Shown here piece after piece: positions 35,991-45,290 of a DNA stretch of 64,000 nt (the stretch's first letter is position 1; the number at the start of each line of letters is the position of its first letter). Below the pieces are notes generated by a model that searched no databases, was not told the origin of the DNA, and worked only from the letters and a program-made list of their open reading frames with translations. This DNA comes from Lachnospiraceae bacterium (lineage in GTDB: Bacteria > Bacillota > Clostridia > Lachnospirales > Lachnospiraceae): positions 34,871 to 98,870 of the forward strand of contig SVEQ01000010.1 in assembly GCA_015057325.1 (NCBI GenBank), given 5' to 3'. The translations under genes were made by a program, and so were the position numbers.

Positions 35991-36983
35991 ATGGATATAA
36001 AAGATGCCAGAAAAGAAACATTTAAAAGAGCTGAAGACCTTCTTAAAAAAGTTCGTGAGTTAGAAACAAATACGGAAGAAACAAATACGGAGGAAAAGAG
36101 AAGATTATATGCGGAAACATGGTGTGTGCTGTTCACGTTGGAAGGCGATTTTCTCCGCGGCAGCAAAGGTAATATTAAGGAAAAACTACATGATTTATTT
36201 ATAGATATTATTAATGGCACCTTGAAAAATTATAATCCTTATAACAAAGACGGAACAGAACAACCTTTGGAGAATTATTTTAATTATATGTGTAAAACAC
36301 GTAAAAAAAACGTTTGGAAAAGAGAAAAAATACAAACTGTCAATGATGAAAATGTAGACACCTTTGACGAGGAAGGAACGGGTTATAGGCTTTCAGACAC
36401 TGTTGAATATGACGAGTGGTTTGAAAATGAAAGCGATGCTTCACAAGGTTTGGACAAAGTAGAAAGGTGTATTAACACAGAAGAAACAATAGAGTATGTT
36501 TCGAGTGTCGGTATGATCGTATGTAAATTATGCAAGAGTCGTAATCAAAAGAAGTATTATCCGCTATATTATACAAATGTGATATCGGCATATATGCGGT
36601 TTCTTGCCGATGAAGAGAAATATGGGGAAATAGAAAAAATGAATTCGGCACATGCCAATCAGATATTTGATACGATTAATTGCGAATTCCTTAATACTTA
36701 CACGACGGAGGAATGTAAAACTTTAAAGGAAATTGCTTGTGTTGCTTATAAGCAAAACAAAGATTTTGGGATTATGAGATGTCCGGAACGGGAAATTAAG
36801 GCATTGCCGCTACCGAGTCCAGTATTCTGTAATTATATTGCTGATCATTTTGAAATATATTCTCAAAAGAATAAGAACACCATTAATTCGTTTATATCAA
36901 AGTATCGTGAGCAGTTTAATGAAGCTTTGGAAAATGCAGGCATAATACATATTTCAAACACGGTTCAACTAAAAAATGATTGA
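35991..36983 (+). CDS. Sigma-70-like protein paired with the CARF gene
   Basis: Residues about 38-112 read like sigma-factor region 2: a helix LHDLFIDIINGTLKNYNPYN, then LENYFNYMCKTRKKNVWKRE, the place where region 2 has its -10-binding helix and basic end. Residues about 272-318 (PLPSPVFCNYIADHF then NTINSFISKYREQF) could be a region 4-type helix-turn-helix. The middle part (120-265) is not recognised and contains CKLCKSR. At 330 residues it is longer than ECF sigma factors. It starts three bases after the CARF-like gene and overlaps the next effector. A transcription output controlled by the CARF protein is the natural inference. An unrelated helical protein is the alternative. Confidence 0.45.
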   Translation: MDIKDARKETFKRAEDLLKKVRELETNTEETNTEEKRRLYAETWCVLFTLEGDFLRGSKGNIKEKLHDLFIDIINGTLKNYNPYNKDGTEQPLENYFNYMCKTRKKNVWKREKIQTVNDENVDTFDEEGTGYRLSDTVEYDEWFENESDASQGLDKVERCINTEETIEYVSSVGMIVCKLCKSRNQKKYYPLYYTNVISAYMRFLADEEKYGEIEKMNSAHANQIFDTINCEFLNTYTTEECKTLKEIACVAYKQNKDFGIMRCPEREIKALPLPSPVFCNYIADHFEIYSQKNKNTINSFISKYREQFNEALENAGIIHISNTVQLKND

Positions 36984-36993
36984 GGTAAAAAAC

Positions 36994-39561
36994 ATGAAAA
37001 ACAAAACAGAAAAGATTAATAAGAATATATTGTTCCTATGTATGAGTGATCTTCGTTATAAGAGTTTAAATTATTATTGTTATAATAATCGTTATTACAA
37101 GTGTGTAAGCCAGTTAGAAGCAGGTACTAAAACTGTTATTGACACTATAGTTAAAAATGAAGTTTCAGAGCCCTTGAATATTATCGTTTTTAATACGGAA
37201 GAAACATTGAATGATAACAAATTGATTAAAGGGATTTATGATGATTCTGACATAAATAATGAATACGATTTTTATAAAAAAAGAATAAATGATTACGTAA
37301 CTGATTGTGAGGATAATGCCCCGTTCAAAGTTGATGACATTGAAGATGAAATACTAAAAACAGATATTGACAACAAAGTGGTATCATTTCTGGAAAATGA
37401 TGACAATAATCGTGATTTGAATGAAAGGTTGAAAGAATATGAGGATCAAATTATTAATGATGTTGTAGACGTTCATTTGAAAAAAAGATATGCCACTGAG
37501 GAACAAAAGGATTATATTGAAGAAGCATTAAATCATGTTACGGATAATTCTTCAAAAACGCATGATAATACATTGGATGAATTGAATAAGTATTTATCGC
37601 AGTGGACTTCTGATCTTGCTAATGATTTAAACAATTCAAATCTTGATATGGCGGCACTTAATCTTATTGATAATAAAATAGAGAACGCAAAAAAAGAAAT
37701 AACATCTCCATCTTTTCATATGATAATGGGATATCAGACAAGTTATAGAAAACTTCGCATGGTAATGAGACTGCAATTGGCTAAATTGCAGGACAAATTA
37801 AGTGCTTATAATACAGATTCTGAAAACTATAGCAGTATTAATTCTGAATCTGACATAATCATTGAAAAATTGGTGGAAATCAGTTTGAAATTAAAACAGG
37901 AGATTGAGGATAATAAAAATAATTATAGAAATAGGATTATATTATATATTCGACAATTATTGTGTGAGATGTTTGTAGACAATCTAAATGATTCGATTTC
38001 TCATGATGATGTCATTGTTAAGTTCAGATCTATTGAAATTAAACATGGTATAGAAGAAAAGATGGATGAGATAGAAAGCGTTATTTTTGGAAACGAAAGT
38101 GATTGTGAGTATAATATTTATTTTGATACGCAAGGAGGCGCACGAGATAATGTTGTTATGATGAGTGCGGTTATGGAGTTGTTTAAATCCAGATTAGCCA
38201 CACAATATAAAGAATTAAGAATTGAAACACTTGCAACAAATTACAATAATAATAATAGGATTAATAATTTATATTCAAACAAGGAAAAGTACGAAACTTT
38301 TGATCTTGTTGGTGGAATTAATGAGTTTAGCAAGTTTTTTAAGGTTGGAAGATTAAAAAAATATATAGAAAAAAATATTGAGGGAAGACTTGATGACCAA
38401 TCGAAAGGTAATGATAATGTAGTAGTTTTGTTTAATAATTTAAAAAAATTATTAGATAAACTTGATGGTATATCGAGTGATTTATATTTATGCAAACTTG
38501 ATGGCATTGGTAATGACATTACGGAAGTTAATAAGCTTATCAATGGGAGGGGTAAAGAAAAGGGAATTAAATGCATGATTGATGATCTTCAGGATTTGCC
38601 CGGCCTGAAGAGTACAATGAAAATCTTAAATTTCATAGTAAATCATATAAATATGATGCTTGTTATTCCTACGACCCGTGAAGATAAAGTTTCTATCGCA
38701 AAGTTGATTGGATTTTGTTTGAAGATGGATATGTTACAACAGGCAGTGACGCTTGCGGCGGAAAGCACGCCTTTATATTTGTTCGAGAAAGGGATTGTTT
38801 CTGTTCCGGCAGAATCAAAGCTAAAGGAGGGAAATAAAGGAATTCGTATAGATAATACCAATAACGCAAATGGTAATCCATTTAATGTTCAGTATTTCAA
38901 AGAGTCATTTTCCCAATTTTGGATAATTAATTTGAATAAGATTGTCAAACAGGATTCGAAAACTATAGGTATTTTGAATAGTTATAAATACATGCTTAAA
39001 TTTACCGAACGTAACGAAGAAACAGGTAGAAGTGAATTTATTTTAAATATCAGTAATCCTCTTGAATTGGTTGTATCAAGACACAAATACAGTAATTATG
39101 ATATGCAAGAATCAAAAAGTCGAGTTGAAGAAATTGTGGATTTTACTACTAATAATTATAACCCTGAAAAGAAGATATATAAAGATTTGAGAAGTGAATA
39201 TGAGGATGATAAAAGATTTATAACCAAATTAGACAGTTTTAAAAAAAGGTATGATTTTGTAAATAAAAACTGCAGGAACCTTGAAAATTGTTACGCTGGT
39301 TTTTTAAACTATGGTGGCTTTAGTAAGAGATGGAGCAATTTTGTAACCGAAAATCTGAACAGATTATCAGAAGAAGAGTTGAAAAAGAAAGAAAATGTGG
39401 AGAAACTTATTGATGATTGGATGATTTATTACACAATTGTTGTATATAATAAGTTAAAAACTTTAAGAAATGATACCAATCATGCTTCAGATGTTAACGT
39501 ACAAGATTTAAAAAAATATTGTAACTGTTACATAAAAACGCTTGAGTATTTTGAATTGTAA
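36994..39561 (+). CDS. CARF-HEPN effector with large helical insertion (Csm6/Csx1-like)
   Basis: The N-terminus has a CARF first strand (KNILFLCMSDLR) and a second strand (NIIVFNTEE). The ligand motif FDTQGGARDN follows only at residues 377-386; about 200 residues of charged helices lie between. The C-terminal region ends with a HEPN ribonuclease motif, LRNDTNHA, Arg825 and His830. This is the plan of Csm6/Csx1 nucleases activated by cyclic oligoadenylate, but at 855 residues it is nearly twice the usual size. I chose the ATG at 36994 (GAGGT eight bases upstream); an ATG at 36976 overlaps the previous gene. Confidence 0.7.
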   Translation: MKNKTEKINKNILFLCMSDLRYKSLNYYCYNNRYYKCVSQLEAGTKTVIDTIVKNEVSEPLNIIVFNTEETLNDNKLIKGIYDDSDINNEYDFYKKRINDYVTDCEDNAPFKVDDIEDEILKTDIDNKVVSFLENDDNNRDLNERLKEYEDQIINDVVDVHLKKRYATEEQKDYIEEALNHVTDNSSKTHDNTLDELNKYLSQWTSDLANDLNNSNLDMAALNLIDNKIENAKKEITSPSFHMIMGYQTSYRKLRMVMRLQLAKLQDKLSAYNTDSENYSSINSESDIIIEKLVEISLKLKQEIEDNKNNYRNRIILYIRQLLCEMFVDNLNDSISHDDVIVKFRSIEIKHGIEEKMDEIESVIFGNESDCEYNIYFDTQGGARDNVVMMSAVMELFKSRLATQYKELRIETLATNYNNNNRINNLYSNKEKYETFDLVGGINEFSKFFKVGRLKKYIEKNIEGRLDDQSKGNDNVVVLFNNLKKLLDKLDGISSDLYLCKLDGIGNDITEVNKLINGRGKEKGIKCMIDDLQDLPGLKSTMKILNFIVNHINMMLVIPTTREDKVSIAKLIGFCLKMDMLQQAVTLAAESTPLYLFEKGIVSVPAESKLKEGNKGIRIDNTNNANGNPFNVQYFKESFSQFWIINLNKIVKQDSKTIGILNSYKYMLKFTERNEETGRSEFILNISNPLELVVSRHKYSNYDMQESKSRVEEIVDFTTNNYNPEKKIYKDLRSEYEDDKRFITKLDSFKKRYDFVNKNCRNLENCYAGFLNYGGFSKRWSNFVTENLNRLSEEELKKKENVEKLIDDWMIYYTIVVYNKLKTLRNDTNHASDVNVQDLKKYCNCYIKTLEYFEL

Positions 39562-39632
39562 GGAATAAATATATTTGCATATTTGGTGTTAGTTATTAAA
39601 GTATGTTTAAGTAATAAACAAAAGGAGAAGGT

Positions 39633-41279
39633 ATGAGGAGAGAGAAAAGAAGACGAAGTGAAAAAATAGAAAATAATAAAAAATATAAAAAGAAATACGA
39701 TGACGAAACTTATTTGAATGAAAATAATAATCAGAGAGGACCGGAGTATATAGAAAATAAACACGAAAATGTTCTTTTGTTTTGTATTAGTATTCTTCCG
39801 CAAAAAAGAGTGGAAAATAGTTATTCATACGGCGAAAGAGGGGATGCCGATTATTTTGAGTGTAGAGGAATTCTGTCTGTAGAACCGGGAAGTAAATATA
39901 TTATTAATAAACTTCATGAGAAAAAGGAAAAATTAGATAGGATTATTGTTGTTGCATCGAAAGATGCAAGAGAGAAAAAAGACGGTGAATGGGGAGAACG
40001 CTCTGCAGTAGATGTTTATAAAGAGCAAATTGAAGCATTTTTGAATGACTTTTATTCCGATGAGGATGGTTATATGCCGGTGATTGAAGAGGTCAAATTT
40101 GAAACCGGAGAAACCATTGGCGAATTGTTGTCAGTTATTAATACAGTTACTGCAGGGGCTGAAGATGATAAGCAAATACAGTTATACATCGATACACAAG
40201 GCGGATATCGTAATTGGGCATATCAACTTGACACGTTGGTAGGCATACTGAAGACATACAAAAATATTGATGTTGCGGGTCGATATGCTGTTTCTTACAG
40301 TTATAATCAAGATAGTCCGAATAAGATTATTGAGGTTGACGAGTTCTTTGCTATGAATGATTTGCTTAGAGCTTATCAGAATTATAAGCGTTATGGCGTG
40401 TGCGATGATTTATTCGATTATTTTAGTGAGAGCAGTAATAAAGATGTAAAAAAACTGGCAGAAGCAATGAAGAATGCTATGGATGCCCTTGTGTTATGCA
40501 ATATGAATGAGTTAGACAAGAAGTTGAATGAAGTAGCCGATATGTCTGAAAAATTGAAGTATCATGCATCAGAAAGCAAATTTCACCTGATAATAGATGA
40601 TATACAAGAAGATTTTAAAAAAATCAACCCTGATAAATACGCAGATAAGATTATTTCTCGAGTGAGGTGGTGCCGTGACAAAGGGATGATTATGCAAGCA
40701 CTAAATATAATAGAAAGTGAATTTCCTCAATTGATTCTTGATTTGCCTTTGGTTGAACTGAACTATGAACCAGATGGCATAGTGACGGCAAAATGTAATG
40801 GGGAAATAATTCCTAATATCAAAAAAACCAATAAAGATGTGGTGGAAAAAGAAAAAGGACTTTATGATCCAAAAGAGATTTTAAGTAGACAATTGATATA
40901 TCAGCGGATCAGCGGTATGGAAGAAGAATTGAAAGGCAAGAATGTAAAAAGCATGGAAAAATCTTTTGAACAGGTTGTTATAAATAACAAACTTGAAAAA
41001 GGAACTATCTATATTCAGTTTAGACAAAAAGAAACAGATAAAATAGTATATTATTATCCGGCATCGTATACAGTGGTAGATAAATATGTTAACAGTTTAA
41101 ACAAACTTTCTTGTTTGTACATGATGTTAAAGAAAGAACGAAATAATGCGGACCATTTGACTGATGAAATTAAACCAATGGCTTACATAAAAGAATGCAT
41201 TGATAAGTTCCTAGAAATTTTAGATTTATGTATAAAAGGTTTAAATGAATCTAAAAAAAAGAGCAATAATGAGAGTTAG
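39633..41279 (+). CDS. CARF-HEPN effector (Csm6/Csx1-like)
   Basis: A compact relative of the preceding protein, 548 residues. A basic N-terminal tail (RREKRRRSEK) precedes the CARF domain: first strand HENVLLFCISIL, second strand LDRIIVVASKD, ligand motif YIDTQGGYRNWAYQLD with Asp187 and Arg193. The C-terminal HEPN domain has KKERNNADHLTDE, Arg503 and His508, the R-x4-H ribonuclease signature. It should cleave RNA when the CARF dimer binds cyclic oligoadenylate. The ATG follows AAGGAGAAGG. A terminator follows at 41300. Confidence 0.75.
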   Translation: MRREKRRRSEKIENNKKYKKKYDDETYLNENNNQRGPEYIENKHENVLLFCISILPQKRVENSYSYGERGDADYFECRGILSVEPGSKYIINKLHEKKEKLDRIIVVASKDAREKKDGEWGERSAVDVYKEQIEAFLNDFYSDEDGYMPVIEEVKFETGETIGELLSVINTVTAGAEDDKQIQLYIDTQGGYRNWAYQLDTLVGILKTYKNIDVAGRYAVSYSYNQDSPNKIIEVDEFFAMNDLLRAYQNYKRYGVCDDLFDYFSESSNKDVKKLAEAMKNAMDALVLCNMNELDKKLNEVADMSEKLKYHASESKFHLIIDDIQEDFKKINPDKYADKIISRVRWCRDKGMIMQALNIIESEFPQLILDLPLVELNYEPDGIVTAKCNGEIIPNIKKTNKDVVEKEKGLYDPKEILSRQLIYQRISGMEEELKGKNVKSMEKSFEQVVINNKLEKGTIYIQFRQKETDKIVYYYPASYTVVDKYVNSLNKLSCLYMMLKKERNNADHLTDEIKPMAYIKECIDKFLEILDLCIKGLNESKKKSNNES

Positions 41280-41299
41280 ATAATTTAATAATTGAATTT

Positions 41300-41330
41300 T
41301 GCAGCATCGCGGGAGTGATGCTGTTTTTTT
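41300..41330 (+). terminator. Rho-independent terminator after the second CARF-HEPN gene
   Basis: CAGCATC and GATGCTG form the stem around a GCGGGAGT loop, followed by a T7 tract. Confidence 0.85.
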
Positions 41331-41366
41331 ATATTTTAAAAAAATTATTTTTTTTTTTGTAAAAAT

Positions 41367-41402
41367 GTAAATTTTCGAAAAAACGGTATGATATATAAGT
41401 AT
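41367..41402 (+). promoter_or_regulatory. 36-bp promoter element, copy B
   Basis: GTAAATTT, A-rich stretch, TGATATATAAGTAT, in the same register as copy A at 34394-34429. It ends 25 bases upstream of the XRE start codon, the same distance as copy A from the J-domain gene. Confidence 0.55.
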
Positions 41403-41427
41403 AACACAAATTAAGGAGAAAATTATT

Positions 41428-41694
41428 ATGATGAAAAATGATTTTATATATATAGATACAGAAAAAATATCAGAGAGAATAGACAACATACTTTTAGAAA
41501 AAGGCATAACAACTCAAGAAGTAAGTGTAATGCTTAATATATCGTATCAGGCAGTTAATAAGTGGCGTAGAGGGCTTGGCTTACCAGATATCGAGAATTT
41601 GTATCTTTTAAGCCAGATTACGGGGGTCACAATTGACCGAATAATAGCTGAAGATACTTCTGTTAAGCAAGAAGAACTCGAACCATGCTTGTGA
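41428..41694 (+). CDS. XRE-family helix-turn-helix regulator
   Basis: Residues about 14-70 form an XRE fold, with recognition helix in ITTQEVSVMLNISYQAVNKW and the usual LPDIENLYLLSQITGVTID end. At 88 residues it has little beyond the DNA-binding domain. It has the same upstream element as the J-domain/CARF transcript, so a simple model is that it binds that element and represses both. The ATG follows AAGGAGAAA. Confidence 0.85.
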   Translation: MMKNDFIYIDTEKISERIDNILLEKGITTQEVSVMLNISYQAVNKWRRGLGLPDIENLYLLSQITGVTIDRIIAEDTSVKQEELEPCL

Positions 41695-41750
41695 TAGTCA
41701 GACTAATGAACATTTACAATTTTTAAGTTGAATTAGAAGAGGTGATTAAT

Positions 41751-42338
41751 ATGGAAAATGTTAAAAATATTAGAAAAGTTAATATAAATAAAATATCAGA
41801 TGATGATAAGTTCTTTTATTCATATATTATAAGCATATTTATACCGATTGTTATAGCAAGCATTGTTAGACTAATTTTATCTCCCTTTTTTACGCTTAAC
41901 TACATACCTTCGGAGTCTATGGAAACAACATTGATGACAAATGATTATGTAATATGTTCCAAATATAAGGGAGAAGAAATTAACAGGTTTGATATTATTA
42001 CATTTCATGCACAGGTGTCTAATGGCGATCTTTTAATAAAAAGAGTTATCGGGTTGCCCGGCGACACTGTAGTTGTTGACAACGGTGAGGTTAGGGTCAA
42101 CGGTGAGGTTATTGACGATTCGTTTGCAAGTGAGATGTACGATATAGAAGGCGATGGTACATATATTGTACCGGAAAATCATTACTTTGTAATGGGAGAT
42201 AATCGAGACAATTCGTACGATAGCAGATTTTGGGACGAGCCCTATGTTGCCAAAGAAGATATACAGGCAAAGGCAGCATGTACCGTCTTTCCTTTGTGGC
42301 ACATAAAAAGTCTTCGATACAAAGAAGGGAGTGACTAA
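41751..42338 (+). CDS. lepB: Signal peptidase I
   Basis: A single N-terminal transmembrane helix (about residues 24-48) is followed by the catalytic serine motif IPSESMETTL (Ser56) and the lysine motif LIKRVIGLPGD (Lys97), then FVMGDNRDNSYDSRFW. It removes signal peptides on the outer membrane face. At 195 residues it is a typical Gram-positive enzyme. The ATG at 41751 follows AGAGGTGA. It lies in the tail of the accessory region and may be an extra copy rather than the main lepB. Confidence 0.92.
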   Translation: MENVKNIRKVNINKISDDDKFFYSYIISIFIPIVIASIVRLILSPFFTLNYIPSESMETTLMTNDYVICSKYKGEEINRFDIITFHAQVSNGDLLIKRVIGLPGDTVVVDNGEVRVNGEVIDDSFASEMYDIEGDGTYIVPENHYFVMGDNRDNSYDSRFWDEPYVAKEDIQAKAACTVFPLWHIKSLRYKEGSD

Positions 42339-42340
42339 TA

Positions 42341-42619
42341 ATGAAATACGCTTTAGTTAAACATCCAAACTTTAAATATATCAAACTTTCAGAGGCAGAC
42401 AATCCTATGTATGCTTCAAAGTTCATAGGGAACGAAGTAGAAATCTTTTCGGGGACAAGGGAAGAATTAATAGAACTTGGATTCCTTGAAAGAAAAATTA
42501 GCAATAACCTTAAGCGCACAGAGGATTCTGCTGCAACATTTTTAGCGAATGCAAAACTTCGCAAAATGACAGGCGAAGAGTTGTGTGAAAAAATAAGAAA
42601 AAAGAGGAACGAGTCATAG
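42341..42619 (+). CDS. Small hypothetical protein (92 residues)
   Basis: It starts two bases after the lepB stop and is preceded by AAGGGAGTG, so it is coupled to it. No family is recognised. It is helical, with a Lys/Arg-rich C-terminus (EKIRKKRNES), no signal peptide and no membrane segment. Confidence 0.65.
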   Translation: MKYALVKHPNFKYIKLSEADNPMYASKFIGNEVEIFSGTREELIELGFLERKISNNLKRTEDSAATFLANAKLRKMTGEELCEKIRKKRNES

Positions 42620-42647
42620 AATAACCAAAAGAAGGGAGTGTATGTAT

Positions 42648-42968
42648 ATGTCACATGTTTATAGAATATACGAAAACAAACTAAAATACTTTGAATTTGT
42701 TTGTCATAGAGAACAGGTTCCTTATGAATTATATCCAAACGAGGGGATGAACTACCGTAAGATTAGTATGGATATCTCTAGGAGCAAGTTCGAAGAGATT
42801 TTAGACGATATAGATTGTGAGATTCAGAGGGAGAACTCAAAGCATCCGGAGATTCCGGTTATAAGTTTTAGAACTATGATGCAACCGAAAAAGTTTCAAA
42901 GACTAGTAGCAGGGCGAGGTGTGTTCCGCCCGCTGTCCAGGGACAAAGAAAAGTTTAGAGAATTCTAA
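42648..42968 (+). CDS. Small hypothetical protein (106 residues)
   Basis: No family is recognised. GAAGGGAGTG precedes two in-frame ATGs at 42642 and 42648; the second has the better spacing. It contains a helical segment (ISRSKFEEILDDIDCEIQRE) and a basic C-terminal half. It is last in the signal peptidase operon. Confidence 0.6.
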   Translation: MSHVYRIYENKLKYFEFVCHREQVPYELYPNEGMNYRKISMDISRSKFEEILDDIDCEIQRENSKHPEIPVISFRTMMQPKKFQRLVAGRGVFRPLSRDKEKFREF

Positions 42969-43023
42969 AAATTTGACAATTAAATATTTTTGCATATAAT
43001 TTATTAATACGACAACCAAATAT

Positions 43024-43146
43024 TTCTTCGGGGCGGAGTGAAAGTCTCCACCGGCGGTATTTGAATTATTCATAAGCCCGCGAGCCGTAAGGCATGAATC
43101 GGTGTGAATCCGATGCCGACAGTATAGTCTGGATGAGAGAAGATGA
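43024..43146 (+). ncRNA. FMN riboswitch (RFN element)
   Basis: The conserved blocks are all present in order: TTCGGGGCGGAGTGAAA at the start, CCGGCGGTA near 43051, GCCCGCGAGC near 43076, CGGTGTGAATCCGATGCCGA near 43100, and ending with CAGTATAGTCTGGATGAGAG-AAG. It senses FMN and controls the riboflavin genes that follow, together with the terminator at 43200. Confidence 0.97.
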
Positions 43147-43199
43147 TAAGATAATTCGTGCGTGCTTTATTGCACTGCGATTATTGATGTGATTATAAG

Positions 43200-43230
43200 C
43201 CTTGAAGATTTGTTCTTCGAGGTTTTTTTT
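43200..43230 (+). terminator. Regulatory terminator of the FMN riboswitch
   Basis: CCTTGAAGA with TCTTCGAGG and a T8 tract. Placed between the aptamer and ribE, it is the expression platform, giving transcription termination when FMN is bound. Confidence 0.85.
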
Positions 43231-43247
43231 AACAGAGGAGGTGGCAA

Positions 43248-43919
43248 ATGTTTACCGGAATCATAGAAGAAATAGGTAAAGTTGTATCGATTAAGAACGG
43301 TGCCAAGTCATCGGTGCTTACCATAAATGGCAAGCTCATATTTGAAGATATGCATATTGGCGATTCGATTGCAGTTAATGGAGTGTGTCTTACTGTAACA
43401 AGCAAGACAAATGATACTTTTACCGCAGATGTAATGGCGGAAACGCTTAGAAGATCATCACTTGGCAGTTTGAAGGTCGGGAGTTATGTAAATCTTGAAC
43501 GAGCTATGGCAGCAAATGGTCGCTTCGGAGGTCATATAGTAAGCGGTCATATTGACGGAACAGGAGAGATAGAAAGTTTCGTCAAAGAGGACAATGCTGT
43601 ATGGGTCACAATTAAAACACCTGATAAACTTCCAAAATATATAATAGAAAAAGGCTCGATAGCCATTGACGGCATATCTTTAACCGTTGCATATGTAGAT
43701 GACAGGTGCTTTAAAGTATCACTTATACCGCACACAGGAGCTAATACAACACTACTTGATAAAAAGCCCGGCGACATCGTTAACCTTGAAAACGACGTAG
43801 TCGGCAAATACGTAGAGAAACTGCTCCGATACGGCAACTCTTCCGCACCCGCCTCACCGTCGCGGGCATCGGAATCTCCTCTCACTGAGGACTTTCTTAT
43901 GCAACACGGATTTATGTAG
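43248..43919 (+). CDS. ribE: Riboflavin synthase alpha chain
   Basis: It joins two 6,7-dimethyl-8-ribityllumazine molecules to give riboflavin. Two lumazine-binding repeats are clear: MFTGIIEEIGKVV at the start and GHIVSGHIDGTGEIESF at about residue 96. The length of 223 residues is normal. The ATG follows GAGGAGGTGG. First gene after the FMN riboswitch. Confidence 0.96.
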   Translation: MFTGIIEEIGKVVSIKNGAKSSVLTINGKLIFEDMHIGDSIAVNGVCLTVTSKTNDTFTADVMAETLRRSSLGSLKVGSYVNLERAMAANGRFGGHIVSGHIDGTGEIESFVKEDNAVWVTIKTPDKLPKYIIEKGSIAIDGISLTVAYVDDRCFKVSLIPHTGANTTLLDKKPGDIVNLENDVVGKYVEKLLRYGNSSAPASPSRASESPLTEDFLMQHGFM

Positions 43920-44010
43920 AGGATATTGTATATTATTATGAAAAATGTTTAGTTGTGATATACACAACATGAATATAGATGTATATAAAAATACACAGGA
44001 GGAAATATAG

Positions 44011-45210
44011 ATGCCAGAATTTAATACACCCGAAGAACTTGCCGCAGAACTTAAAGCCGGCAAGTGTATAGTCGTTCTTGACGACGAAGACAGAGAAAAT
44101 GAGGGAGATGTGATATGCGCAGCCGAGTTCGCAACAACAGAGAATGTGAATTTTATGGCTAGTTATGCAAAAGGTCTAATTTGCATGCCGATGGATCCAA
44201 GTTATACGGACAAGCTTCATTTACCGCAGATGTGCATAACCAATACGGATAACCATTGTACTGCATTTTCCGTATCTGTTGACCATGTAAGCACAACAAC
44301 AGGAATATCTGCGTTTGAGCGTGGAGTAACCGCAAGAAAGTTTGTTGAGGATGACGCAAAGCCCGAAGACTTTAGAAGACCGGGTCACATGTTCCCGTTA
44401 GAGGCGCGCCCGGGAGGCGTAATCGAGCGAAGAGGTCACACGGAAGCAACAGTTGATTTCATGAAGCTTGCAGGACTTAAGCCGGTTGGACTTTGTTGTG
44501 AAATAATGAAGGACGACGGAAGCATGGCAAGACGAGATGACTTGTTCGAGTTTGCGGCAAAGCATGGACTTAAAATTGGAACTATCAAAGATCTTATCCA
44601 GTATCGTAAGGAACATGAGGTTTTCGTTGAGTGCGTTGCGAAGGCCAAGATGCCTACCCGCTACGGCGAGTTTACGATATATGGCTATGTCAATAAGTTA
44701 AATGGTGAGCATCACGTAGCACTTGTCAAAGGTGATATAACAGACGGCAAGCCTGTTCTTTGCAGAGTGCATTCAGAATGTCTTACAGGAGATGCACTTG
44801 GTTCTGCCAGATGTGACTGTGGACAGCAGTATGATGCAGCAATGAAGATGATTGCAAAAGAAGGTCGAGGAGTGCTATTATATCTTAGACAGGAAGGTCG
44901 AGGCATTGGACTTATCAATAAGATTCGTGCCTATGAACTTCAGGATCAGGGACGTGACACGGTAGAGGCTAACCTTGAACTTGGCTTCCCTGAGGATGCA
45001 AGAGATTATACAATTGGAACACAGATCCTTGTTGATTTGGGTATCAAAGAGCTTCGCCTTATGACGAACAATCCGCTTAAGGTATACGGACTTGAGGGCT
45101 ACGGCTTATCAATCGTAGAACGTGTTCCAATCATCATGGAACCGGGAAAATATGATGCGTTCTACCTTAAAACAAAACAAGACAGAATGGGTCACATTCT
45201 CAATCTATAA
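44011..45210 (+). CDS. ribBA: Bifunctional 3,4-dihydroxy-2-butanone-4-phosphate synthase / GTP cyclohydrolase II
   Basis: The N-terminal domain has the acidic loop [10 protein letters not shown] (about residues 24-33). The C-terminal domain has the zinc-binding cysteines [17 protein letters not shown] (about 254-270) and [17 protein letters not shown]. These supply both riboflavin precursors. At 399 residues it is a full two-domain protein. The ATG follows AGGAGG. Confidence 0.97.
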   Translation: MPEFNTPEELAAELKAGKCIVVLDDEDRENEGDVICAAEFATTENVNFMASYAKGLICMPMDPSYTDKLHLPQMCITNTDNHCTAFSVSVDHVSTTTGISAFERGVTARKFVEDDAKPEDFRRPGHMFPLEARPGGVIERRGHTEATVDFMKLAGLKPVGLCCEIMKDDGSMARRDDLFEFAAKHGLKIGTIKDLIQYRKEHEVFVECVAKAKMPTRYGEFTIYGYVNKLNGEHHVALVKGDITDGKPVLCRVHSECLTGDALGSARCDCGQQYDAAMKMIAKEGRGVLLYLRQEGRGIGLINKIRAYELQDQGRDTVEANLELGFPEDARDYTIGTQILVDLGIKELRLMTNNPLKVYGLEGYGLSIVERVPIIMEPGKYDAFYLKTKQDRMGHILNL

Positions 45211-45290
45211 TTTTTATAACGAGTATTTAACAATTAAGTAGTCTTATATGAAAATGAAAGAAATTGAAGTGAAAATAGGAGGAAATATAA

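Noticed and set aside
38401..38576. Coiled-coil or SMC-type protein for the helical part of the 855-residue gene
   Set aside because: The helices sit between CARF strands and the DTQGG motif, and the C-terminus has a HEPN motif, so a CARF-HEPN effector explains it better.
42109..42738. 209-codon minus-strand frame across lepB and two small genes
   Set aside because: It runs antisense to lepB with intact catalytic motifs, has no ribosome binding site, and its composition is Leu/Phe/Ser-rich as expected for a reverse frame.
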